Shown here: piece after piece, positions 1-11,710 of the stretch
Position numbering within the stretch: position 1 is the stretch's first letter
Layout of the letters: every line of letters starts with the position of its first letter
Assembly: GCA_933228895.1 (NCBI GenBank)
Contig: OW121854.1
Coordinates: 52,866,609 to 52,930,608, forward strand
Reading direction: 5' to 3'
DNA length: 64,000 nt
Origin: Platycnemis pennipes
Lineage: Eukaryota; Arthropoda; Insecta; Odonata; Platycnemididae
Translations under genes and position numbers: made by a program
The notes under the pieces: model-generated
The model's input: only the letters and a program-made list of their open reading frames with translations
The model's database searches: none
What the model was told of the DNA's origin: nothing

Positions 1-2683
1 CGCGCCAAGGACCAAACTGTCGATGAAATTTCGAATTTGAGGTCGTATCAAAAGGACTATTTCCGATTAACGGAGAACATCAGCGGCATTATAATGACAG
101 TCTATGCCATAGCTAACTTTCAACTAAAATTTCAAACGTTATTATAAGTTGTCGACACGTACCTCTGTGTGAAAACAATAAAGTGCCTGGATCTACCGAT
201 AACATAAAAAACAATATCCTTTATTAGGTATGCTTGGGAAGTTTTAATTCGACAAAACACAGCCTTTACGGAAAGGTTCTCATGTGGTGGACGAATTCGG
301 ACGACCACCATCTTTAATTTCTGGATGGGCAAGGGTTTGAAATTTACAGTACTGAGCGCTCGTAAGAATATACTTTGACTAAATCACGCTAATAGCGAAG
401 CAACGAACGATAATATAGAAATTTTGAGGAATCGAGGATATTTCAAACGTTATAGTTAGAGCGTTTCAATGCTTAAAATATCTCAGGTTAACATTTTGAT
501 CTACTCAACCTGCTTAGGAGGTACAGTTGACCGTGGGGACAGGAAAAAAACATAATCCGCCATTTTCAATTTTTTAATTGTTGTTTAAATTAAAAATTTG
601 TTGTTTTCGGATTTATTCCTTCGGTCATTATTGGTAAGCTACCTCATCGCCAAATTTCAAGTCTCTAGCTATTCTGGAAGTGGGTTAGAATTTGTATATG
701 GAAGTGACGCAAAACGTTATTCGAGTTTGACGTCACGTTCCTCCGTCACTACGCGTCATGGAAATAAACACCGTTAGTTAGAACATTTTAATGCCCATAA
801 ATAATTTCCTCACAAAATTTTGATTAGATCATAATTTCAGACGGTACAACTAAAAAACCGCAAAAGGTACCAAATTTCGAATAAATTTCGACTTTGAAGC
901 ATCGTATCGAATGTATCATTTCGATTATCGAGATACAGTTAGCAGCATATCGATAACTATCTATCCCTCAGCTTAACTTGAGACATTGATATGGATATAT
1001 TCATAAACAAAGGAGCCAGGTTCGAGAAAAGGCGAAAAAACACGGAAAATAACGGTTTTTAATTATTTAATCATGGTTTAAATTAAAAATTTGCAATTTT
1101 CAGATTTTTCCCTCCGGTCATTTTCGGAAAGCTACCTACACACCAAATTTCAAGTCTCCAGCTATTCTAGAAGTGGGTTAGAATTTGTATACGTTGAAAT
1201 TTCGAATTCGAGGAATCGTATCGAATCTATCATTTCGACTATCAAGAAACGGTTAGAATCATATTAATCACCATCTATTCCACAGCTTATCTTGAGAAAT
1301 TGATATGAATCCGTTGATAAAGGTTCAAGAAACGGCCGAGAAAAAAACGGAAATCCGCCATTTTTCATTTTTTAATTGTTGTTTAAATTATACATTTGAA
1401 GTTTTAGGATTTTTCCCTCGGTCATTTTTGGTAAGCTATCCCATTGTTAAATTTCAAGTCTCTATCTCTTCCGGAAGTGGGTTAGATTTTGTATACGCAA
1501 GTGACGCAAAACGTTATTCGAATTTGACGTTACGTAGCTCCGTCACTAGGGATCATGGAAACAAAAACTATACATTGTTAGTTAGAACATTTCAATGTCT
1601 AAATACACGTATCTGTCAGAATTTTGATTAGATCAACGGTTGAGACGTCACAACTAAGAAACTGGGAAAAGGTCTCAAATTTCGATGAAATTTCGAATTC
1701 GAGGGATCGTATCGAATCTATCATTTCGACGATCGAGAAACGTTTATAAGCATATGAATAACAATCTATTCTACAGCTTAACTTGAGAAAACGATGTGAA
1801 TCCCTCGATAAACAAGGGAGCCAGGTTCGAGAAAAGGCGAAAAAACACGGAAAATAACAATTTTTAATTATTTAATCATGGTTAAAGTTAAACATTTGCA
1901 AATTTCAGATTTTTCCCTCCCGTCATTTTTAAAAAGCTACCTACACACCAAATTTCAAGTCTCTAGCTATTCTGAAAGTGGATTAGAATTTGTATAAGTA
2001 AGTGACGCTAAACGTTATGCGATTATGACGTCACGTAGCTCCGTCACTACGCGTCATGTAAACAAACACATTACACCGTTAGTTAGAGCGTTTCAATGCC
2101 TAAAACTAATTTCCTTACAGAATTTTGATTAGATCAATAGTTAAGACGTTACAGCTAAAAATCCGCGAAAAGGCCACAAATTTCTAAACGTAATTCGAAT
2201 TTGACGGCAGGTAGCTCCGTCACTATGCGTCATGGAAACAAATACTTTACACCGTTAGAAAGAACGTTTCAATGCCTAAAGATAATTGAATGTCAGAATT
2301 TTGATAAGATCAATACTTCAGACGGTACAACTAAAAAACCACATAAAGGTCAAAAATGTCGATGAAATTTCGACTTTGAGGCATCGTATCGAATGTATCG
2401 TTTCGATTATCGAAAAACAAAAAGCAACATATCATTCACTATCTATGTTACAGCTTAACTTGAGAAACCGATGCGAATCCGTTGATAACTAAGGGAGCCA
2501 CGTTCGAGAAAAGGCGAAAAAACACGGAAAATAACGGTTTTTAACTATTTAATCATGGTTAAAATTAAAAATTTGAACTTTTCAGATTTTTCCCTCCGGT
2601 CAGTTTTTGAAAGCTACCTACATACCAAATTTCAAGTCTCCACCTATTCTAGAAGTGGGTTAGAATTTGTATACGTGAGTGAG
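1..2683. repeat. Satellite-like direct array, unit about 500 bp
   Basis: A block that includes CAAATTTCAAGTCTC, then TTCTAGAAGTGGGTTAGAAT, then AAGTGACGC, recurs in direct orientation with block starts at 651, 1144, about 1448, 1949 and 2626. Spacings are 493, 304, 501 and 677 bp. The 304-bp unit lacks about 190 bp: after GTATACG the text jumps straight to the GAAATTTCGAATTCGAGG segment. The 677-bp interval carries an extra partial copy of the CGTCACTANGCGTCATGGAA segment near 2200-2330. Positions 1-650 hold a more degraded, rearranged part of the same unit. Short open frames here (for example 1305-1631 and 2286-2492) are translations of the repeat and not genes. It could be a true satellite edge or a tandemly amplified non-autonomous transposon. 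Confidence 0.8.
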
Positions 2684-2756
2684 TGACGCAAAGGGCTGTA
2701 TATATACTAGATAGATGAGTGAGTGACGCAAAGGGCTGTATATATACTAGATAGAT
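2677..2756. repeat. Perfect 40-bp tandem duplication
   Basis: Two adjacent identical 40-bp copies (2677-2716 and 2717-2756) begin GAGTGAGTGACGC and end CTAGATAGAT. They sit exactly at the right edge of the 500-bp array and overlap its GTGACGC motif. The absence of differences suggests a recent duplication. Confidence 0.95.
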
Positions 2757-3825
2757 TTGAGAATTAATTAAAAAATTAGTTTTTGCCAAATTTTCATGAT
2801 ACCTGTGATTATGATTTTGCACTCAGTGGTGACAGCGATAATATATTAGTTCGTTCTCTACGTGCACACCACCTAGCGTCGTTTCCTTCTTGAATTATAT
2901 CGTTGGTACTTTTAAATACTGGTAAATTTCTCAGTATTGAAGACTACAAAGGCAACTTGCATGCTGACAAGGGTAGATATGAAACAGACCTACAAATAAA
3001 GGACAATTCTAGTGCGACAACTTATGACGTAAAGACATAATGCATTGTTAGTAGATAGTGTAACTCCAATTTATTTTGCAAGTGAATCTTAAATAGTATA
3101 TAATGATATGCTGGAAAAGAAACTTAACAAAAATTATTCATGTTTCTTGTCATTATAATAATATATTGGGTTATCCAGATTGGTTTACTTCAGCACGTAT
3201 TTAATTAGTAATTTTATGTTATGGGAATTATTGGGAATATAATTACAGGTATCTATGTTTGTAATGATAACTTAAGCACAAATGGGCCAAAATTATAACG
3301 TCACCACTCTTTTATTATATCTGTACCCGTATTTTTTCCTATTTTAATTCCTAGCTTTAACTCAGATTCAGTCAAAGACTCTAGTACTATATGCGGCACA
3401 GTACATATTTTAATAATTAAAATCATTATAATTACCGGTAAAAATCATCAACATGTGAGTATTGGCATATTGGGCCTGAGTATGGAAAATAAGGGAAGGA
3501 AGTAAGTATATCTTTTTACTTCACTATTCTCTAATTCTTCAGAGTTTCTCACCAAAGTGTCTCTGTGGATGCATAGCCGTCTTAAATTATTTTGGTTCAT
3601 TTTTACGCATTTAAAATCCATAGGATTCAGCATATCAGCAACGTTGAGGGCTAAAGCACCTCTATGTTTTGCAGATCTAGATGTAAGATTTTCCTGCGCT
3701 ATTTTTAGTCACCAACCTAACCGTTACGTTTTTGGATCAGGTTGTTTGTATTTAAATTACGTTATATTTTAATAGTATACCAGTTTGTTTGCTTGGGTTT
3801 GCAATGGCTTCTCAAATATTGGAGT
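2757..3825. other. AT-rich stretch, no gene seen
   Basis: AT-rich unique-looking DNA. The open frames at 3448-3633 (-) and 3557-3772 (+) overlap each other, have no recognisable domain and look like chance frames. Confidence 0.6.
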
Positions 3826-4735
3826 TGGCTCATGGGCGGGAGCGATGGACCGTCACGACGAGAGGACATAGACAGAAATCACACCACAATTCACCGACCT
3901 TGTAGAGATGAAGAGAGTAGGGAGAGGAAAAGTGTGTGCATATATTCCGATATTTCAATGGAATGTACAGTCCATGGAAATCCCTTTCACCCACTCCCGT
4001 CCCATGCTCCAGTTGACATGGAGAACGCAATAAATGTCCCCGCCCCCCGTTCCGTCCCCTCACCTTCTCAAAAGGCATCGCAGTTATTTTCCTGCAGAAA
4101 GCAAACATGGAACATCAAAAGCCCTGAAATGTGGGTTTTCGGTGAAAGGGAGGGAGCGGAGTCCTCCCCGTGTGGGCGGGTAAGAATCGGTACGGAAGGG
4201 GATGGGTAAAAAGGAGTTCGGGTCCAATGGGGTTTTGTTGCCGGAATGAGCGAAGGGGAGGCGTGGGGGTGCGGGTATAGGGGGGACCTCCTCAGGAGAA
4301 GCATTGTCATCCTTTCCCTTCGCGCTGCCTCCTTATGTAGTGCCAAGGGGGAGGTTACGAGGTGAGAGGGGGGAGGGTGGAAGGGAAGGAGATGGAAGAG
4401 AGTGAGTGCATAGAGAAGCCGGAGATAAGGAGGAAAAGCGATCGGGGAAGGTCGGGCGAGGAGGTTGGGAAGGGTGGCGAAAATATGCTCTGAGGCACGG
4501 TCAGGGCGGAGGAAGAAGCATTTTCGCCCCATACCTCCCCCTCTCTCACCCAATGGAGAGGGCCCCGGAGGAGAGTCGGGAGAGAATTATCGCGGTCGTC
4601 GAGAGAGAACGAGAGAGAACTCCGAAGGCTTGCGAGGAGGTGGGAGAAGGAGAAAAGAGTGGGTATTTCGATAGTCGAAGCGTAATGGCTGGGTAATGTG
4701 GCGTTGAGAATGGCAGCACAGGAAGGGAGTGTACG
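3826..4735. other. GC-rich, purine-skewed island
   Basis: GC-rich island whose + strand is strongly purine-rich, especially 4360-4680 with GGAGG/GAGAG-type runs. Six overlapping open frames on both strands are low-complexity (Arg/Gly/Glu on +, Pro/Ser/Leu on -), which is what purine/pyrimidine asymmetry produces by chance. A canonical G-quadruplex motif lies at 4255-4285. No splice-consistent coding signal is evident. Confidence 0.55.
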
Positions 4736-4738
4736 AAG

Positions 4739-5172
4739 CAGTACATCTACGCGATACCCTGCAAGGCACCGCGAGGGTGTGAAGAACACTATTGACATGC
4801 AAACAAGCAACTATAGTGTCTCATGCAACTAGATTGTTAGTATCTACCGTATTTAAGGGATTAATACGTGCATCATGCACTACAGATTGCTCTAAAATAT
4901 CTCCGCTACCTATCACTTTGCTATGCTACCAATTGTGTTCTCTTAAAGTACGGAGGAAAATGCCATTTTGAATCTATCAGTACGAAAATCTATCTCTCTA
5001 TTCTTATTTATCTGGTAGAATCTAGCATAATACGCTGGTTTTTTAATATGTACCTAACATCTTTAGTAAAGCTATCCAATTTAAATTTCTCTAATAGATT
5101 TAATCTGTACTTACGCTCTGATAATGATTCCCGCCCTAATTCTTGCATTAATTCTGATACACGACTCAACAG
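4739..5172 (-). mobile_element. LINE family A remnant, 5'-truncated
   Basis: Minus-strand 3' end of a non-LTR retrotransposon of the CR1/L2/Jockey group. Reading leftwards it encodes the last part of the reverse-transcriptase ORF, with recognisable SVSEL-like, LGxESLSERKxRLN, LLEKF and DSFT segments, then a 3' UTR and the tail module (CCCTGC...CTCGCGGTG...GCAGGG, then GTAGATGTA). A one-base deletion just after the LK of DVRYILK shifts the frame, so the downstream ARFDQINKIRE part is in another frame. A PLRWQLL-like segment upstream does not match the other copies, placing the 5' truncation near 5172. Not functional. Confidence 0.85.
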
Positions 5173-5935
5173 TTGCCAACGCAGGGGCGGAAGCCGAACC
5201 ACGTATGTTTAGAAGTGAAGGAGTGTAGAGAGACAGAGGGATAAAAACTATCGGAATGTTCCCGTATTCGCGTTAGTCCGTCTTGGAGGTAGGAGGAGGA
5301 GGCGGAGGAGGCTCGAGAGGGAAGGGTGGGAGCGAAAGAGTTTGGCTTTTATGGTCGGTAGTCATTTCGAAACTTACTTAGACAGATAAATGAAATCCGG
5401 CTCCCCTCCTCGCTATATGTCACAGCATGAAATGAGATCCCGTTGGCAGGGGCTTAGGGAACAACACTGCGAAGCCAACGTTTATGAGTAAAACTGTGCG
5501 GCTTGGGCTTTCGGCTCGTGGCGTGGTGGGAGGGCGAACGAGGCAGAGGTGCGGGAAAAGTGTCAACGAAGAGTGATAGCTGAGGAGGGCGAGAGGAAGT
5601 TGAGCGTATGTGAGTGGGGCGGGGTGTAACTATTGGATGGGTGTGGTGGGAGGGATGGGGCGTGCCTGGCGTCGGTGGGGGTGAGAAAGGGAGAGTGGGT
5701 GAGGATTGGGTGAGCCCGTTATGGACGTGGATGGGAGCAGGGAAGGCAAGGGGGTGAGAATTTGAAGAAACAGAGCAAAGAAAGATGAAGGCTTGAAAAT
5801 GGGTTTTCCAAGCGAGGTGATTTTGGACGAGTTCAGTGGAGCGAGGTGGATGTTCTTGAAGGAAGAGAAGTTGAATGGCACTGTAGCCTCTTTCTTGGGG
5901 ATGGGCCCAATGGCAAGCGGTGAGCAGTAAATAAA
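5173..5935. other. GC-rich, purine-skewed island
   Basis: The + strand is rich in GGAGG, GGGTG and GAGAGG. The minus-strand frame at 5630-6052 is Pro/Ser/Leu-rich low-complexity translation with no domain. No gene supported. Confidence 0.55.
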
Positions 5936-6523
5936 GCGCGATACCGATCTTACGCGAGCATCTAACAAAAGTTTAATGCCGTGAAATCTTAAATGAAGGG
6001 AGTCAGAGCCTCTAACTCTTGTGAAAAATAAACCATTAAATATTATTATCACTCGTGAGTTTGAATCTTTGCATAGTTTTAGCCGCAGTGGCCGATTACT
6101 TCAGTCATGGCCAAACGATTTTACTAGTGTCGATTTTTTTCAATGCTTGATAGGTAAGTAAAACTCTTTCCCAATTGATTGTTTGGTGTGGTTTAAGTAA
6201 AAGATTCTTTGAATCCTCTTGCTGGTAAGGTGAACTCAATTTTAAACATTTTTTGGAGATGTAAATATGTGTGAAGATCTTCATTGTACTTTCAGAGTTT
6301 CATTCAGGTAAACTAAAAACACCTAAATATATCTTACCTGCCATATAAACTCCCCGATCACTATCAGAATAGTAACATTATAAAACTCTCCGACCTTATA
6401 CCTATTTATCCCCATTTGTCTTTATGATCGCACTTACCATTGGACGCAGATATTTTTCAAATATTTGTGCAACTTCATTAAAAAAGTCCGTCTCAAATGA
6501 AGAAGATAAATAGCTTCCTATTC

Positions 6524-6572
6524 ATCTACATACATATTTTACCGTCAAACCGCCGCAAGGGCATGTGGCAAG
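6524..6572 (-). mobile_element. Divergent LINE family A 3'-tail fragment
   Basis: The order of the tail module is retained on the minus strand: a CATCTACAT-type tail, then ACCGTCAAACCGCCGCAAGGG and GTGTGGCA-like blocks. Several substitutions, so probably an old copy. Confidence 0.5.
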
Positions 6573-8981
6573 GCTAGGCCACCAACTTTTAATTTGAGAT
6601 TCGCTTAAAAATTTATTTGATTAATAATTAAGAATAATATGTATGTATTCACAAAAGAGCTGATGGAATCAATCTAATGAACATTGGTGGATACTTAACA
6701 ATATAGGTATGCTAAATTTTGTCACTCGATATTCATATAAACGTAAAAATGGGAACTTCCTCCTTACGAAGTATAGTTAATGACGTAAATGAGGTCTATG
6801 TGACGTTCCTCAAGAGATGAATTACTACGCTCGGCTGTTTCGGTTGATCTATATTGTACTTCGTCCTTCGTTAATTCCAAATTGTATTGGCTAATTAGGC
6901 AGAAGTGAAGACTTTGTAGGATAAAAAGTAAACGATAGTCAGACAAATTAATTAGAATTTATTCCTTGGCAACATCAGAAGGGATCAGGAATCAGAAGGG
7001 GGAAAAGAGAGAAAGGAAAAGGAAACTTGACAAAGAGTGTAAAGAGGTGAAGGCTGGTGTCGGACATACCGGTCTGTGCGAGCGATTATACACGGTGAAG
7101 GGGAAAGTATGCTTTCTTGCACATGTTCACTCTGGACTTCTACGTAACGCGACGCCACGGCAGGAACGGGGAAGAGAAACAAAAGGATGAAACGCGAAAG
7201 ATCACCATCAAAATATCCTTAATTTACTTCTTTTGTTGAAGAACATGCTCACTGATATCGAGAGTAGCTTGATATCTAACCATAAAATCATCTTTTTAGA
7301 TGTTTTAGTTGCCTACAAAAATATTTTAAACTTTCTCTATATTAATAAATTTAACGCATGTAATAAATACTATATTTTTTAGTTTTTGATATTTTGGTAT
7401 TAATTTACAATTCTGATTGATAATGGATAAATAAGACGAATTTTTAGGAATTAATGGACAGTATTGTTTGCTAATGTTTCTACTGGAAAGAGTTCAAGAG
7501 CTTCTTAATTGTCGATAAACCGATGATTGATTCAATTGGAATATTTGTATTTTGCTTTAAACGTTATCATGGAGAGGCTATAAAAATATGCATAAACGCA
7601 TTCTCAAAACTATCCCTGTATAGCCTAAGCGTATATGTATTTCCATAAAATGGATAAACTCTGATTTTGGAAAAATAATTTAAAAACTCGAGGGCAATGT
7701 TAGGTATCCTAAATAGTTCAAGGTCGGAACTATATTTTACTTGCTATGAATACATATAGAGATAAATATATAAAATGAATTATTAGGCCTAAAATTTGAG
7801 GAATTCCATGGTGAATCCTAACCAACCTCCGGGTTGAATCACTGACAATGAGTGAGTGAGTGATGGTGAATGCAAAAAAAATGATCAAGTAAAACAATAG
7901 CGTACCAAAAGATAAAATATACTACTGCAGTATTTTTCAACGCTGAAGCATCCTTAGGTGTGGCACAAACACTTATCTTTTCGGACGCTATGTTTTACTT
8001 AAATTACTATACTTTTAATTCTTGCGGTAGAATATGGCATAGGAATTCAAATTCTTCGTTCTTCCATTGTGATTATCTAATTCCTAATCATGCGGCTACG
8101 ATGATACATTGATATACACTTTCATTGCTCTATTATTATTTTTTGGTATTCATTAACATTACTTTTCTAGCATAAGTAGCTAGAATTGGGAACAGTAGGA
8201 ACCTAATACAATGCATGAAAAATGGCGAAGTGGTCTGTCATCGCTACTCCTGCCGTTTATCTGTTGAGCATTCATTAGGAGCCATTTTTTTTGTTCGATG
8301 ATTTTTCTCATTGATGTGCCTTTCCTTTTTTAGTATTTTTGAGCGTTTATTGGTTATACACTTAAACATTAATATGCACCTAATGGAGCCATAAAGATCT
8401 CTCAATTAACTTCAGGGAGTCTCTTAATATTCCAGGCCAAATTCTATCATAATCCTCTGTAGGTACTTAGTTCCCGTAATATTATAGCCCCTTCAGCAAC
8501 TCTGTATATTAAGGTTTTTTATCGTCTCAATTTACATTCAGTAGTGCCAAAATTTTAATGAAAATTAATTGACTACTGTTTTTCCAGTGCGTCTACCACA
8601 TTGCAAATCTATTTAGGATTTGATTGGAATCCACATTTGCCATAGCGATGCCAACTTGTCAGTGAACATCATAACGACTCATATTAAGTATGTTATTACT
8701 GTAATTATTTAACATTTATCTATTTATAACTGATTTTACAGTTACTTACAGTTATAGTGAAGGTAGCAGGACTCATTATTTAAGTATTTCTCTTAGCATT
8801 TTTAATATACATTGTTTATTACTCCAGCAGAGAAGCTTAAAACTTAACATCAAAGGTGAATCAAGGGAGTAACTTTAGGTAGCCATGAAGGTAAACCTGA
8901 ATAATGGCTACCATCGTGAACAGAATAGGTTATGCTTTGTTATAATGGAAATACATCATTCAAATTAACAGTGCATATATG

Positions 8982-9171
8982 AATAATATTATAATTACAA
9001 AATAACATCCTCTAGACTTTCTTTTGGGAACAACCAAGATGGTATATTTTTCATTGTTGAATTCAGGGTTTTATTAATATTAATTAATAATATTATAATT
9101 ACAAAATAACATCCTCTAGACTTTCTTTTGGAAACAACCAAGATGGTATATTTTTCATTGTTGAATTCAGG
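8982..9171. repeat. Tandem duplication, period 104 bp
   Basis: An 86-87-bp segment starting AATAATATTATAATTAC and ending GAATTCAGG occurs at 8982-9068 and again at 9086-9171. The copies are nearly identical (GGGAAC versus GGAAAC). An AT-rich linker of about 17 bp separates them. Confidence 0.95.
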
Positions 9172-9611
9172 ATATATGAATTAATGCATGGAACAGGTAA
9201 TAAATTATACACTTTAGGTCCTATGTACAAGAAATATCGTTTGAATAACGTCAGGTTCGGTTTGGGTAAGGAAATTCGTGTTTTACGTAGGGTATAAGAG
9301 AAGAATTGTACTCACTTCTTATGTGAAAACGACGTAATACTTTATAAATAAATAGATGTCTCAGGGGAAGCAACCCTAGACAGAAAAATAGGTGAAAGGA
9401 TCTTTCAAAGAAACTTTCAAACTTTCGCTACTCATCTTCTCTAGCCTAGAGCCAGTTATATTTAAAAATGTAAAATGATGTAGTTCTGCGCAATTTCACT
9501 GTGATCTTCCTGCTATGTCCAACCATGAGGTTCTAAGTGACCAAGGAGATCACAAAACAAGTCATACCTCTTGAGCTAAACGTTCATAAAAGTGCGCATA
9601 GCGCGTAGGTT

Positions 9612-9663
9612 TTCCCCCTGCCACACACATTGGTAGCTTGCAGGGTATTATGTAGATGTAGGT
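9612..9663 (+). mobile_element. Solo 3' tail of LINE family A, + strand
   Basis: Reads CCCCTGCCACACACATTGG, TAGCTTGCAGGGTATTATG, then TAGATGTAG. This is the terminal hairpin plus microsatellite tail seen in the longer copies, without any coding part. The CCCTGC/GCAGGG stem is intact. Confidence 0.8.
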
Positions 9664-10330
9664 GTGGGGTGGGTTCACAAAGGAACACGCGTGTGATTTG
9701 CAGCCAGCGGTTAACACTAATCATAGTGGGTTTTCAAAAGGTTCGCTTAAATTGCTGAATTCCTCGTAATGGGTGAAAAATCGGGAACTGACGGCTTTGG
9801 AATTGTTGGTCTCACTTTCTTGGTCAGCCCCAACGGAGGGTTTTGGGAAGTAGGTTTTCGTTTGTATTCAAACGTGTGCCTTTGCTAGTGGGAGGCATAT
9901 GGATGGGGGATGGAGGCTGGATTGGAGGTTTGGTTTGGGTAGGACAAAGGGTTATCCATCCACAGCCATTCTCGCTCATAAACTATTGAACAAATCCCCG
10001 GTTGTTGTGGTACCTCTGAGGGCTTCCAACTCCTCTCCCACTCCCTTCACCCCCTCCCATCCCCATCAATCGCGAGTTCCATTTCCTACTTCCGCTCTCT
10101 TCGCCACCGCCTAAATTATTCCAGCCGGCTTCTTACCGCCCGTCTCCATTATCCAAAACTCTCGCCAATCCCATCCCGGCCATGCATTCCGTGATGCCTC
10201 CTTCCCTTCTTCCCCTTAACTTCCCTACCAATCTTCCCAAGCGAACCACTCTCAGTTCCCTTTCCACACACCAGATCGTTCTTACGCCGGTCTCTAGTCG
10301 AATTTCTGAAGTCTACAACTCACGGGATCT
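9664..10330. other. GC-rich island, G-rich then pyrimidine-rich
   Basis: Around 9840-9960 the + strand is G-rich. From 10020 to 10260 it becomes CCTC/CCAT-rich. The 71-codon frame at 9899-10114 starts at ATG and spans both halves, but has no recognised domain and low-complexity Ser/Pro content. A short exon cannot be excluded. Confidence 0.5.
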
Positions 10331-11018
10331 TTGGAAATCTTTTTCCCTTTAGCGCCCCACGAAACAGGTACAAATAATCGATCCACAACCATTCTATCAG
10401 CCATGTTACCACGAGAATAGTTTATGGCTTAGCCTCTGGTATGTTTTCCCCTGGAGAAACGCATTGCTGTAAAATATTTCTTTCTAAATTACTGGGGTTA
10501 CATGAGTAATTCTGATTTACGAGTTTTTTTTCATTTATTAATGTTGCTTCATCGTATTTATCCGCTTTTTCTGCATACGATTCTTCAGCTTTGTTAACAA
10601 TCTGTGTATCGCCTATCTAATTTCGTCCTCCATTTCAATGGCCTCTGTCGTATCCTCGGTCAAGTAATGCTGGGTACGCCGTGAAATATAAAAGTTATTC
10701 CATTGCTACAAGACTATAAATTTTATAAAGTTATACTGCGGGTTGCTTGTGATTGTAATTATCCAAATAGATACATCGAAATCCTGTTTTTAAAAAAATG
10801 AAATATTTATGTTAACAAGCAATTGAGTGATATGCATGGAAGTGGAACTCTCTGCTGTTAAATAAGACACCATTAGCTATCAATTAGCTAGCGGCATCAC
10901 GGCATTAACTATGAATTTTCGGAGGAGGAATAATTCTATAGAGTGATCCTATAAAATTAATAACACGAAGATCGAAATCGTTGAAACCATAATATATTTC
11001 GCGTTTACTATCACTAAA
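10331..11018. other. AT-rich stretch, no gene seen
   Basis: No open frame above the chance length and no recognisable repeat. It borders the 5' truncation of the LINE copy at 11019. Confidence 0.6.
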
Positions 11019-11710
11019 GGTTTATCGTGGGGAAGACACATCCGGGAAATATACGGCCGAGAGCAGAGAAATTTAGGATTTATAAAAAGAGTACTTGGGA
11101 TATGTGATGAGAAGTCAAAAGAGCGATGTTACTTTTCACTAGAGTGGCCCCACTTTGAGTATGTAGCCAGTGTATGGGATCCGAATGAATTAGGTTTGAT
11201 CAGAGAACTAGACAGTGTGCAGCGTAGAGCAGCTAGGTTCGTTTAAAGGTGTTACGATTGGGTGAGTAGTGTTTCAGAATTAATACATGAATTAGGGTGG
11301 GAATCATTATCAGAGCGTAAGTGCAGATTAAATATATTAGAGAAATTTCAATCGGATAGCTTTACTGAAGATGTTAGACATTTTTTTTAAAAACACCAGC
11401 GTATTATGCTAGATTCGACCAGATAAATAAGATTAGAGAGATAGATTGCCATACTGATAGATTCAAAATGGTATTTTTCCCCCGTACTATAAGAGAACAG
11501 AATAGGCAGCATAGCAAAGGGATAGGTATGGGAAATATTTTATAGTAGTCTGTAGTGCATGTGCATGTATAAATACTATGGATACTAACAATCTAGTTGC
11601 ATGTGACTCTATAGCTGATTGTTTGCATGTCGGGAGTGCATGTTTGGTGATCTTCACCCCCTGCCACGTACCCTCGCGGTGGCTTTCAGGGTATCGTGTA
11701 GATGTAGATG
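11019..11710 (+). pseudogene. Decayed reverse-transcriptase C-terminus of LINE family A with 3' UTR
   Basis: Longest family A copy here. From 11022 it translates to the C-terminal portion of a CR1/L2/Jockey-group ORF2: RNLGFIKRVLG, then CYFSLEWPHFEYVASVWDPN, then ELDSVQRRAARFV, WVSSVSEL, HELGWESLSERK and LEKFQSDSFTEDVRH. The WDPN and QRRAARFV blocks are hallmarks of the region following the RT palm in this group. Damage: an in-frame TAA at 11244-11246, then a frameshift in the T-run at 11381-11388 (net +2 relative to other copies). The frame resumes at KTPAYYARFDQINKIRE and ends at TAG 11543-11545. The 3' UTR ends in the CCCTG...CAGGG hairpin and GTAGATGTAGATG. Endonuclease and RT catalytic domains are absent, so it is a dead 5'-truncated copy. 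Confidence 0.9.

Larger units (their letters stand above)
5936..9611. other. AT-rich intergenic stretch
   Basis: Mostly AT-rich DNA without a supported gene. It contains a divergent LINE family A tail (6524-6572) and a 104-bp-period tandem duplication (8982-9171). Open frames at 6764-6946, 6966-7190 and 6985-7182 are short, overlapping and unrecognised. Confidence 0.6.

Noticed and set aside
1305..1631. 108-codon ATG-started frame
   Set aside because: It lies entirely within the tandem array and its translation is that of a repeat unit.
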